Assembly (NCBI GenBank): GCA_031396505.1
Contig: JANNKX010000415.1
Location: 1 to 6,169, forward strand
From: JAAFHS01 sp031396505
GTDB lineage: Bacteria; Pseudomonadota; Alphaproteobacteria; Rhodobacterales; Rhodobacteraceae
DNA length: 6,169 bases
Direction of reading: 5' to 3'
Shown here: positions 1 to 5,121 of the stretch, piece by piece
How positions within the stretch are numbered: position 1 is the first letter of the stretch
How the letters are laid out: each line of letters begins with the position of its first letter
The notes under the pieces: generated by a model
Databases searched by the model: none
What the model saw: only the letters and a program-made list of their open reading frames with translations
What the model was told of the DNA's origin: nothing
Made by a program: the position numbers and the translations under genes

Positions 1-212
1 TTGCCGAACTGCTTGCGGGTTTGCAGATAGCTGACGGTATAGTCGATAACGCTTTGCGTCCCGCCGCACATTTCTGCGCTTTGCAGGAGGGTCGCGGCCT
101 GTTCAATGGCGGCAAGCGTCTGCGTTGCCCTGTCCAAATCGAGACATGCAGATTTTGGCACGGTGATGCCGTCTAACGAGAGCGCAAAGCTACGTTTGGT
201 CTCGTCGATAAT
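1..212 (-). other. Acyl-CoA dehydrogenase fragment fused in frame behind Dxs
   Basis: The last ~70 codons of the dxs frame (residues about 626-695) no longer resemble Dxs. They read I-I-D-E-T-K-R-S-F, S-L-D-G-I-T-V-P, then S-A-E-M-C-G-G-T-Q and Y-L-Q-T-R-K-Q-F-G at the window edge. The last pattern, (A)E-x-x-G-x-x-Q followed by T-V-x-Y-x-x-x-R-K-Q-F-G, is the signature at the start of the C-terminal helical domain of acyl-CoA dehydrogenases, flavoenzymes that oxidise acyl-CoA thioesters. The part before it fits the end of their beta domain. The N-terminal helical domain and most of the beta domain (about 150-170 residues) are absent, so as seen here this could not be a normal dehydrogenase. 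The catalytic glutamate, if present, is off the window. The junction is placed near 210 by where the Dxs helix ends; this is an estimate of a few codons either way. Confidence 0.75.
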
Positions 213-2087
213 GGCTTCACGGCGCAGGCGGCCCGCAATATCGGCTGCGGTCAGCCCGGCCTCGGCATACATGGCGGCTGGGCTTGCCTGATCAATGAAT
301 TTGTCGGGCAGTGTCATTGTCCGCACGGCAGGCCCACCTTCCAGCTGCCCGGAATTGGCAAGATAATGCAGCACATGCGCGCCAAAGCCGCCAACCGCGC
401 CCTGTTCAATTGTCACAAGCACCTGATGGTGACGTGCCAGTTGATCAATCAGCGCCGTATCCAGCGGTTTGGAGAAACGCGCATCGGCCACAGTCACGCG
501 CAACCCGTCTGCCTCAAGGATATCGGCGGCAAGCAGAGCCTCTGACAGGTGCGCGCCGAATGACAGGATTGCGACATCCGTGCCTTCACGCAGCACGCGG
601 CCCTTGCCGATGGCCAAGGGCACACCGCGTGCAGGTAAATCGACACCCACACCTTCACCACGCGGGAAGCGAAACGCAATCGGGCCCGCGTCATGCGCGA
701 TGGCCGTGGCCACCATATGCACCAGTTCTGCCTCGTCCCCCGCCGCCATCACCGTGAAATTCGGCAGATTTGACAAATAGCCCACATCGAACGCCCCCGC
801 ATGGGTCGGCCCGTCCTGCCCCACCAGCCCGGCCCGGTCGATGGCAAAGCGCACAGGCAGGTTCTGCAACGCGACATCATGCACGATCTGATCATAGCCA
901 CGCTGCAGGAAGGTCGAATAGATCGCGCAAACGGGCTTCATCCCCGACCCGGCCAACGCCGCGGCAAAGGTCACACCATGCTGTTCTGCAATCCCCACAT
1001 CAAACACGCGGGCGGCAAAGCGTTTGGCCATGATATCCAGCCCCGTGCCCGATGGCATCGCGGCTGTGATCGCGACCACACGCGGATCGCGCGCCGCCTC
1101 ATCCGTCAGGGCATTGCCGAACACGGATGTATAGCTGGGCGCGTTGGATTTGGCCTTGGCCTGTTCGCCCGTCACCGCATTGAACTTGCCCACGCCGTGA
1201 TACTTGTCTGCCGCCGCCTCGGCGGGCGCATAGCCCTTGCCCTTGACCGTGACCACGTGGATCAGCACGGGCCCCGTCGACCGCGCCCGCGCCGCCCGCA
1301 GGGTTGCCAGCAATTGCCCCATGTCATGCCCGTCAATCGGGCCGATATAGTTGAACCCGAAATGTTCAAACATCGTCCCGCCACCCGGCGTGCCGGTGAC
1401 CAGTTCGCGCGCGCGCCGCGCACCATCCCGCAACGGGCCGGGCAAGGCCGCCTCCAGCCCTTCGGCCGCCGCTTTCAGCACGGCCAGCGGCCCCTTTTCG
1501 GCAATGGTGTTCAGATAGCTCGACATCGCGCCCACCGGCGGGGCGATCGACATATCATTGTCATTCAGGATCACGAACAGCCGTTTGTTCAGATGCCCTG
1601 CATGGTTCATCGCCTCATAAGCCATGCCTGCCGTGATTGCGCCGTCACCGATCACCGCGATGGTATCACCGACCGGCATCCCCATTTCGCGGCCCATCGC
1701 ATAGCCCAGTGCCGCAGAAATCGACGTGGAGGAATGCGCCGCCCCAAACGGGTCAAAGTCGCTTTCGCTGCGTTTGGTGAACCCCGACAGGCCCCCGCCC
1801 TGCCGCAGACTTCCCATCCGGGCGCGCCGTCCCGTCAAAATCTTGTGCGGGTAACACTGATGGCCCACGTCCCAGATCAGCTTGTCGACCGGCGCATTGA
1901 ACACCGCATGGATCGCCACGCTCAGTTCCACCACACCCAGCGATGACCCCAGATGCCCACCCGTTTCCGACACGACGTTGATCACCTCTTGCCGGACCTC
2001 GCCTGCAAGTTGGGCCAATTCGGCGTCCGACAAGACCTTCATGTCCGCCGGGCCGGAGACGCGGTCAAGAATGGGGGAATCGGACAT
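1..2087 (-). CDS. dxs: 1-deoxy-D-xylulose-5-phosphate synthase Dxs, continuing in frame into an acyl-CoA dehydrogenase fragment (3' end off window)
   Basis: Dxs condenses pyruvate and glyceraldehyde 3-phosphate into DXP using thiamine diphosphate, the first step of the MEP isoprenoid pathway that supplies carotenoids, the bacteriochlorophyll tail and quinone. I translated the whole frame: 695 codons, no stop, no frameshift. Visible motifs: His45 (H-L-G-S-S-L-G), His76, H118-S-S-T-S, the thiamine-binding G147-D-G followed by N175-D-N-D, Glu368 in I-A-E-Q-H (the catalytic glutamate of transketolase-like enzymes), and D417-R-A-G-L-V-G ending at His429. The Dxs C-terminus (F-I-D-Q-A-S-P, then A-E-A-G-L-T-A-A-D-I-A-G) ends near residue 625, where the family normally stops within a few residues. 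Here the frame runs on into unrelated sequence (residues about 626-695). Two ATGs are adjacent (2090 and 2087); GGAGG at 2097-2093 is five bases from the second and only two from the first, so 2087 is preferred. The enzyme core looks complete and probably active; the tail is abnormal. Confidence 0.93.
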   Translation of the reverse strand, partial: MSDSPILDRVSGPADMKVLSDAELAQLAGEVRQEVINVVSETGGHLGSSLGVVELSVAIHAVFNAPVDKLIWDVGHQCYPHKILTGRRARMGSLRQGGGLSGFTKRSESDFDPFGAAHSSTSISAALGYAMGREMGMPVGDTIAVIGDGAITAGMAYEAMNHAGHLNKRLFVILNDNDMSIAPPVGAMSSYLNTIAEKGPLAVLKAAAEGLEAALPGPLRDGARRARELVTGTPGGGTMFEHFGFNYIGPIDGHDMGQLLATLRAARARSTGPVLIHVVTVKGKGYAPAEAAADKYHGVGKFNAVTGEQAKAKSNAPSYTSVFGNALTDEAARDPRVVAITAAMPSGTGLDIMAKRFAARVFDVGIAEQHGVTFAAALAGSGMKPVCAIYSTFLQRGYDQIVHDVALQNLPVRFAIDRAGLVGQDGPTHAGAFDVGYLSNLPNFTVMAAGDEAELVHMVATAIAHDAGPIAFRFPRGEGVGVDLPARGVPLAIGKGRVLREGTDVAILSFGAHLSEALLAADILEADGLRVTVADARFSKPLDTALIDQLARHHQVLVTIEQGAVGGFGAHVLHYLANSGQLEGGPAVRTMTLPDKFIDQASPAAMYAEAGLTAADIAGRLRREAIIDETKRSFALSLDGITVPKSACLDLDRATQTLAAIEQAATLLQSAEMCGGTQSVIDYTVSYLQTRKQFG

Positions 2088-2092
2088 CATCA

Positions 2093-2097
2093 CCTCC
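2093..2097 (-). promoter_or_regulatory. dxs ribosome binding site
   Basis: GGAGG on the minus strand is followed by TGATGATG. It is five bases before the ATG at 2087 and two before the ATG at 2090, so it decides in favour of the second ATG as the dxs start. Confidence 0.75.
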
Positions 2098-2102
2098 GGA
2101 TG

Positions 2103-2134
2103 AAAAAGTGCGGTGTGGGTTTGTCACACGGCAC
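2103..2134 (-). terminator. Probable intrinsic terminator of the puf operon, directly before the dxs ribosome binding site
   Basis: On the minus strand, GTGCCGTGTG and CACACCGCAC form a 10-bp stem with a single C-C mismatch around a 7-nt loop, followed at once by TTTTT (2107-2103). This is the shape of a Rho-independent terminator and it lies at the end of the pufQBALMX operon. The T-run is only five long and is followed by CATCC, so efficiency may be partial. The dxs GGAGG begins only 5 nt after the T-run, so dxs translation signals and this element are nearly joined. Confidence 0.65.
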
Positions 2135-2138
2135 CAGG

Positions 2139-2157
2139 TTCCTGTCGCCAACAGGAA
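2139..2157 (-). promoter_or_regulatory. Third pufX-dxs hairpin
   Basis: A perfect 7-bp stem, TTCCTGT and ACAGGAA, encloses a 5-nt loop (2146-2150). GGTTCC (2137-2142) can instead pair with GGAACC (2159-2164), giving a mutually exclusive fold. It precedes the terminator-like hairpin by only 4 nt. Confidence 0.45.
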
Positions 2158-2187
2158 GGGAACCGGGGCTGTGGTGGCGCCCGAAGG

Positions 2188-2207
2188 CCGAACCGGCGAT
2201 GGTTCGG
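2188..2207 (-). promoter_or_regulatory. Second pufX-dxs hairpin
   Basis: A perfect 7-bp stem, CCGAACC and GGTTCGG, with a 6-nt loop (2195-2200) sits 8 nt downstream of the first post-pufX hairpin. No T-run follows on the minus strand. Function is inferred only from its place in a series of hairpins at the end of the puf operon. Confidence 0.5.
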
Positions 2208-2215
2208 TCCTGTGC

Positions 2216-2239
2216 CCCGGCGGACATCCGCCCGCCGGG
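2216..2239 (-). promoter_or_regulatory. GC-rich hairpin just after pufX
   Basis: A perfect 8-bp stem, CCCGGCGG and CCGCCGGG, with an 8-nt loop (2224-2231) begins 9 nt after the pufX stop. On the minus strand it is followed by GGCACAGG, without a T-run, so it is more likely a 3'-end protecting structure for the puf message than a terminator by itself. Confidence 0.6.
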
Positions 2240-2248
2240 AAAGCCTGT

Positions 2249-2473
2249 TCAGACCGCAGCCACCGTTGCCGGTTGTTCCAGCGCACCCATCGGCGGGGGC
2301 GCCTCCTGGCTTTCGGCGGGCAACAGCAGACCGATGCCCCGGATCACCAGCAGCCCCACGATGATCGCCGTGGTAATCGCCAGCGCCCAACCTGCACCGC
2401 GTCCCATTTCCTTGGCACCCCAAAGAAAGATCTTGACCTTGCGGCTTGGCTCAAAGGAAAAATCGTCACTCAT
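2249..2473 (-). CDS. pufX: PufX-like reaction centre-LH1 core protein
   Basis: This 74-residue single-pass protein directly after pufM matches PufX by position, size and motif. In Rhodobacter, PufX sits in the LH1 ring next to the reaction centre, keeps a gap for quinone/quinol exchange and influences dimer formation. The sequence begins MSDDFSFEPSRKVKIFLWGA and continues K-E-M-G-R-G-A-G-W-A, which resembles the L-W-x-A-x-x-M-x-x-G-A-G-W-A core I recall for Rhodobacter PufX. A transmembrane helix covers about residues 29-52; glycines at 24, 28, 40, 46 and 48 include one GxxxG (24-28). The C-terminal tail is Pro/Ala-rich with a G-A-L-E motif. The ATG at 2473 is preferred over in-frame upstream ATGs inside pufM because AGGAGAG (2485-2479) lies five bases before it and because PufX proteins start near here. 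PufX proteins diverge quickly, so the functional details are inferred. Confidence 0.88.
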   Translation of the reverse strand: MSDDFSFEPSRKVKIFLWGAKEMGRGAGWALAITTAIIVGLLVIRGIGLLLPAESQEAPPPMGALEQPATVAAV

Positions 2474-2483
2474 CCATGCTCTC

Positions 2484-3410
2484 CTATTGATCAAGCGGTG
2501 CATAGCCGTGGTCCTGTGCCCAGACATACCAGTTGTCCACCACAGTCCCCGTCAGCAGGATGCCGATGCCCCCGGTCAGGGTGACAAGCACCGCAAACCA
2601 CCAGGCCCAGCGGTGAATGCCCTCCATCGTGGCATTGAACCCCATGGTCCAGCGCCAGAACAAGGCCGCCCGTTCCGATGCCGTTCCCCGATCCGCAATC
2701 TGTTCCAGTTCGCGGTCACCACCAAAGCGGCTGACCGCAAGGATCGTTGCCCCGTGCATCGCAAACAGCAGGGCCGATCCATAAAGGAACACGATGCTTA
2801 GTGCGTGGAACGGATTGTAGAACAGGTTGCCATAGGTGAGGCTGAACAGGTTCGTCCAGTCAAGGTGGCTGAAGATGCCATACGGCACGGCCTCAGACCA
2901 CGATCCCATCAGGATCGGCCGGATCAACCCCAACACCAGCACCAGCCAGATGGCACTCGCAAAGGCCCAGGCGATATGCTTGCCCATCCCCAGTGCCGCC
3001 GCCCGCAGATAGGTCCGAACCCACCATGTGCACAACGACACCAGAAAGAAAAAGCCGGCAATCAGGAAATACCCGCCCTCGCGCAGCGGCGGAAATGACA
3101 AACCGTATTCCGGGGCTGGCGGGTCAAGCGAGAACCAGAACAGGTCCCGCATGAAGACCGCCGGGTTATAGCCCGCCTGATCCCAATACCACCCGCCCAC
3201 CATCATGAACCAGATCAACCCTGTGGCCAGCGAGATCACCCCGAAAGACCCCAGATAGATCGGCCCCAGTTGGGCATTCCCGAACCAGCCTGCAAGGGTC
3301 GAAAACGTGGCCCCCTTTGTGCGGTTCGACAGATCAACCCCTTCCACCATCCCCATTTCGGGCGCGCCACGCACTTGAACTTGCGTGAAGATGTTCTGAT
3401 ACTCAGCCAT
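2484..3410 (-). CDS. pufM: Photosynthetic reaction centre M subunit PufM
   Basis: This 308-residue protein is the M subunit of the type II reaction centre, the structural partner of PufL. It begins MAEYQNIFTQVQVRG, as in Rhodobacter. Family residues fall at the expected places: His182 and His202 (accessory and special-pair bacteriochlorophyll ligands), His219, Glu234 and His266 (non-haem iron), Tyr210 (next to the special pair, affects the first electron transfer) and Trp252 (between bacteriopheophytin and QA). The stretch A-M-H-G-A-T-I-L-A-V-S-R-F-G-G around His219 is strongly conserved. Five transmembrane helices are evident. The start codon lies inside the end of pufL, with GGGAGG five bases upstream. 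The stop is TAG at 2486-2484, and its bases are part of the pufX ribosome binding site region. The gene looks intact, with no unusual features. Confidence 0.99.
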   Translation of the reverse strand: MAEYQNIFTQVQVRGAPEMGMVEGVDLSNRTKGATFSTLAGWFGNAQLGPIYLGSFGVISLATGLIWFMMVGGWYWDQAGYNPAVFMRDLFWFSLDPPAPEYGLSFPPLREGGYFLIAGFFFLVSLCTWWVRTYLRAAALGMGKHIAWAFASAIWLVLVLGLIRPILMGSWSEAVPYGIFSHLDWTNLFSLTYGNLFYNPFHALSIVFLYGSALLFAMHGATILAVSRFGGDRELEQIADRGTASERAALFWRWTMGFNATMEGIHRWAWWFAVLVTLTGGIGILLTGTVVDNWYVWAQDHGYAPLDQ

Positions 3411-4251
3411 TGACGCCTCCCGGAATGTCTGCCCACCATGGCAAGTTCAGCCACCAATCCCACCAGACAACCCACTGGTCGAACCAGATGGTCCCTGAAA
3501 TCACGATGCAAACCGCGCTCCAGAACCCGGCATTCAGCGCCAGAAGCAACCCCACGCGGTGGATACCAAGCGTGCCCACCGAATAACCGATCAGATCACG
3601 GAACATCGTATCCTCGTGATCCGGTGTGCGCATTTCCTTGCCCTTTTCCGGGTTCGCCGCCGACAGGATCAACCCGCCGTGCAGTGCCAGTGCAAGGGAC
3701 GTCGTGAAAAAGAACGTGATCGCGATCATATGCGCCGGATTGTAGTGGAAGTTGCCATATTGATAGCCGGTGTTCGACACCCAATCGAGGTGGCTGAAGA
3801 TCCCGTACGGGAAACCGTAGTTCCACGCACCCATCAGAATGGGCCGGATCACCACCAGCGTCACATACGCAAAGATCGCCACGCCGAAGGCAAAGGGCAC
3901 ATGATACCCCATCCCCAGCTTGTTGCAGATTTCCACTTCGCGCAGCATCCAGCTGACAAAGGCGCCGATCGCGCAGATCGTGATGATCTGCCACAACCCG
4001 CCATCCAGCAGGGGTGCCGCCCCCAACCCGTATTCAATCGGCGGCGTATCGATCGAGATCAGCCAGGGGTTCCAGACCCCTTCCATCGCTGTCCCGTAAA
4101 AGATCATGATGGTTCCCAGCGCCGCGAAAAAGACAGTCGTGACGCCAAAGAAGCCGACGTAGAAAGGACCGACCCAGAAGTCGAACAGGTTCCCGCCGAT
4201 CAGCGTGCCACCCGGCACGCGGTATTTTCGTTCGAAGCTGAGCAGTGCCAT
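3403..4251 (-). CDS. pufL: Photosynthetic reaction centre L subunit PufL
   Basis: This 282-residue protein is the L subunit of the type II (purple bacterial) reaction centre, an integral membrane protein that with PufM binds the special-pair bacteriochlorophylls, accessory pigments, quinones and the non-haem iron. The key residues are all present, one higher than the usual mature numbering because Met is counted: His154 and His174 (accessory and special-pair bacteriochlorophyll ligands), His191 and His231 (iron), Glu105 (hydrogen bond to the active bacteriopheophytin), and Glu213, Asp214 and Ser224 (proton delivery to QB). Five transmembrane helices are evident. The length equals that of the Rhodobacter protein. 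The start at 4251 has GGAG (4263-4260) eight bases upstream. The gene overlaps pufM by 8 nt, and its last codons (P-G-G-V-N-G) contain the pufM ribosome binding site. Confidence 0.99.
   Translation of the reverse strand: MALLSFERKYRVPGGTLIGGNLFDFWVGPFYVGFFGVTTVFFAALGTIMIFYGTAMEGVWNPWLISIDTPPIEYGLGAAPLLDGGLWQIITICAIGAFVSWMLREVEICNKLGMGYHVPFAFGVAIFAYVTLVVIRPILMGAWNYGFPYGIFSHLDWVSNTGYQYGNFHYNPAHMIAITFFFTTSLALALHGGLILSAANPEKGKEMRTPDHEDTMFRDLIGYSVGTLGIHRVGLLLALNAGFWSAVCIVISGTIWFDQWVVWWDWWLNLPWWADIPGGVNG
3416..3421 (-). promoter_or_regulatory. pufM ribosome binding site inside pufL
   Basis: GGGAGG five bases before the pufM ATG lies within the codons for the Pro-Gly-Gly near the end of PufL. With the 8-nt gene overlap this suggests coupled translation of the two subunits that are needed in equal amounts. 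Confidence 0.8.
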
Positions 4252-4274
4252 GCTTCTTTCTCCGTGTTGGCAAG

Positions 4275-4294
4275 GGTCGGCAGTATAGCCAACC
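4275..4294 (-). promoter_or_regulatory. Third pufA-pufL hairpin, upstream of pufL ribosome binding site
   Basis: On the minus strand, GGTTGGC and GCCGACC can form a 7-bp stem with one U-G pair around a 6-nt loop (4287-4282). It lies 11 nt before the pufL GGAG and 23 nt before its ATG. It could shape the 5' end of the pufLM message after cleavage of the polycistronic RNA. This rests on pairing alone. Confidence 0.4.
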
Positions 4295-4316
4295 GATTGA
4301 GATGTTTGCCAAAGTC

Positions 4317-4334
4317 AAACGCTGTCGCGCGTTT
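4317..4334 (-). promoter_or_regulatory. Second pufA-pufL hairpin
   Basis: A perfect 6-bp stem, AAACGC and GCGTTT, encloses a 6-nt loop (4323-4328), about 20 nt downstream of the strong hairpin. On the minus strand the stem ends in TTT followed by GACTTTGG, too short a T-run for a confident terminator. It may contribute to processing or protection of the pufBA message or slow transcription into pufLM. Confidence 0.45.
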
Positions 4335-4354
4335 TCCCTATGCATCTTTGGTTC

Positions 4355-4386
4355 GTTGCGGGCGGCCTATCACAGCCGCCCGCAAC
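4355..4386 (-). promoter_or_regulatory. Strong pufA-pufL intercistronic hairpin (mRNA stabiliser)
   Basis: A perfect 12-bp inverted repeat, GTTGCGGGCGGC and GCCGCCCGCAAC, encloses an 8-nt loop (4367-4374). It begins 14 nt after the pufA stop. No T-run follows on the minus strand (GAACCAAAG comes next), so it does not look like a terminator. In Rhodobacter capsulatus, hairpins at this place protect the 3' end of the short pufBA transcript so that antenna subunits are made in excess over reaction-centre subunits. The same role is inferred here from position and structure. Confidence 0.88.
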
Positions 4387-4400
4387 ATGGGTCTTCCCGA

Positions 4401-4583
4401 TTATTCAGCTGGGACCACAGCGGTACGATTATATTTCGCATCCGCAATGTCGAACCAGTTGTAGCTGGGGTTGCTCAGCAGAACGAGGTGGATCATCGCC
4501 GCCAGCAAGAACAGGAACACGCCCTGTGCCACAAAGACGCGACGCGGATCGAAGATCAGCCAGATTTTATAGAATTTGGACAT
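4401..4583 (-). CDS. pufA: LH1 antenna alpha subunit PufA
   Basis: This 60-residue protein is the alpha polypeptide of LH1 and the partner of PufB. The N-terminus MSKFYKIWLIFDPRRVFVAQ and the following G-V-F-L-F-L-L-A-A-M-I-H-L are typical of Rhodobacterales LH1 alpha. His32 is the expected bacteriochlorophyll ligand, in a single transmembrane helix of about residues 14-36; the periplasmic tail starts S-N-P-S-Y-N-W-F. The ribosome binding site AGGAGG (4596-4591) overlaps the end of pufB and sits seven bases before the ATG, which fits coordinated, high-level translation of the pair. The stop is TAA at 4403-4401. A strong hairpin starts 14 nt further on, the arrangement known to protect the pufBA message. 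Confidence 0.97.
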   Translation of the reverse strand: MSKFYKIWLIFDPRRVFVAQGVFLFLLAAMIHLVLLSNPSYNWFDIADAKYNRTAVVPAE

Positions 4584-4595
4584 TTTTGATCCTCC

Positions 4596-4745
4596 TCAGA
4601 ACCAGGGGCGCCAGAAAAACACCAGAATGTGTGCAACTACGGCAACGAACGTGAACAAGTAGAGCCCTTGCACATAGACGGAGTGCAGTTCTTGCGCCTG
4701 CTCGTCGGTAAGACCTGTAAACGACAGGTCAGTTCTATCAGCCAT
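4596..4745 (-). CDS. pufB: LH1 antenna beta subunit PufB
   Basis: This 49-residue protein is the beta polypeptide of the core light-harvesting complex LH1, which pairs with PufA in the ring around the reaction centre in the intracytoplasmic or inner membrane. I translated it by hand: it begins MADRTDLSFTGLTDEQAQEL and ends F-F-W-R-P-W-F, both hallmarks of Rhodobacter-type LH1 beta chains. His39 in V-V-A-H-I is the expected ligand to the bacteriochlorophyll magnesium; His21 in E-L-H-S-V-Y is the other conserved histidine. A single transmembrane helix covers about residues 24-44. A GGAGG (4757-4753) lies seven bases before the ATG. The stop is TGA at 4598-4596, and pufA follows after 12 nt. The length is normal for the family. 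Confidence 0.96.
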   Translation of the reverse strand: MADRTDLSFTGLTDEQAQELHSVYVQGLYLFTFVAVVAHILVFFWRPWF

Positions 4746-4772
4746 GGGTTTTCCTCCGTAGGAACAGCTGAC

Positions 4773-4789
4773 GCCACAAACCCTGTGGC
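4773..4789 (-). promoter_or_regulatory. pufQ-pufB spacer hairpin
   Basis: A perfect 6-bp stem (GCCACA and TGTGGC) with a 5-nt loop (4779-4783) stands 27 nt before the pufB start, inside the 148-nt spacer. An overlapping alternative pairs AACCC (4779-4783) with GGGTT (4791-4795). The region where the pufBA segment is cut out of the longer transcript lies between pufQ and pufB in Rhodobacter, so 5'-end structure here may matter. The rest of this spacer shows only a 10-bp palindrome (ACCAATTGGT, 4845-4854). Confidence 0.4.
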
Positions 4790-4893
4790 CGGGTTGCCGG
4801 ACGGGTTCCCCCTCCAGCGGCTTAGCAGACCCCTTGCAGGGCCAACCAATTGGTCATGCAGCACCTTGCGGCCTGCACCTGCCTTCCGTGCCC

Positions 4894-5121
4894 TCAGGCG
4901 CGAAAGATCGAAGGCGTGATCGCACCGGCATCGGCCCAGGCGCGGGAAATCGGGTTCTTTGACGGCAACTTGCGCGTCACGATTGTGTTGGCTGCCCATG
5001 CCACAACGGCATAAGACAGCGCACCGATAAAGATCATGCCGAAGTAGGCATAAAACTCTGCGCGGGGCGCGCGGTTGGCGTGTCCCTGCGGCGTGCCGCT
5101 GTTTGTCATCTGAACGCTCAT
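4894..5121 (-). CDS. pufQ: PufQ, bacteriochlorophyll-linked assembly protein
   Basis: This 75-residue small membrane protein matches PufQ in size, position and sequence. In Rhodobacter, PufQ is needed for normal bacteriochlorophyll formation and is thought to handle pigment or intermediates during assembly of light-harvesting and reaction-centre complexes; its exact biochemistry is unsettled. A polar N-terminus (residues 1-20) is followed by R-A-E-F-Y-A-Y-F-G and one hydrophobic segment at about residues 23-45, then a basic tail (TRKLPSKNPISR). The ATG at 5121 is chosen because it forms an ATGA overlap with the bchZ stop and has a GGAGG (5132-5128) six bases upstream, inside the bchZ reading frame. 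This suggests translational coupling to bchZ. The stop is TGA at 4896-4894. Confidence 0.92.
   Translation of the reverse strand: MSVQMTNSGTPQGHANRAPRAEFYAYFGMIFIGALSYAVVAWAANTIVTRKLPSKNPISRAWADAGAITPSIFRA

Noticed and set aside
1..200. A change in base composition at the dxs-dehydrogenase junction as proof of foreign DNA
   Set aside because: The left edge is less GC-rich (about 52-65% per 60 bases) than the middle of dxs, but the last part of dxs itself is similarly lower, so composition does not mark the junction.
801..1946. A long plus-strand open frame (about 380 codons) opposite dxs
   Set aside because: It is antisense to a fully supported dxs, is rich in Arg, His, Gln and Pro as expected for a mirror of high-GC coding sequence, and shows no family motif.
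1..2087. A frameshift or internal stop in dxs explaining the abnormal end
   Set aside because: Every codon of the frame was translated; there is no stop and Dxs similarity is continuous to its C-terminal helix, so the change at about 210 is a switch of sequence identity, not of reading frame within Dxs.
1953..2801. A plus-strand open frame spanning the dxs start, the pufX-dxs spacer, pufX and part of pufM
   Set aside because: It covers several well-supported minus-strand genes and the hairpin spacer, has no motif and no convincing ribosome binding site.
3559..4464. A plus-strand open frame of about 300 codons opposite pufL
   Set aside because: It runs antisense to pufL and across the pufA-pufL hairpins, with a composition dominated by Arg, Asp, His and Gln and no recognisable domain. 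It is a shadow of the pufL codon pattern.
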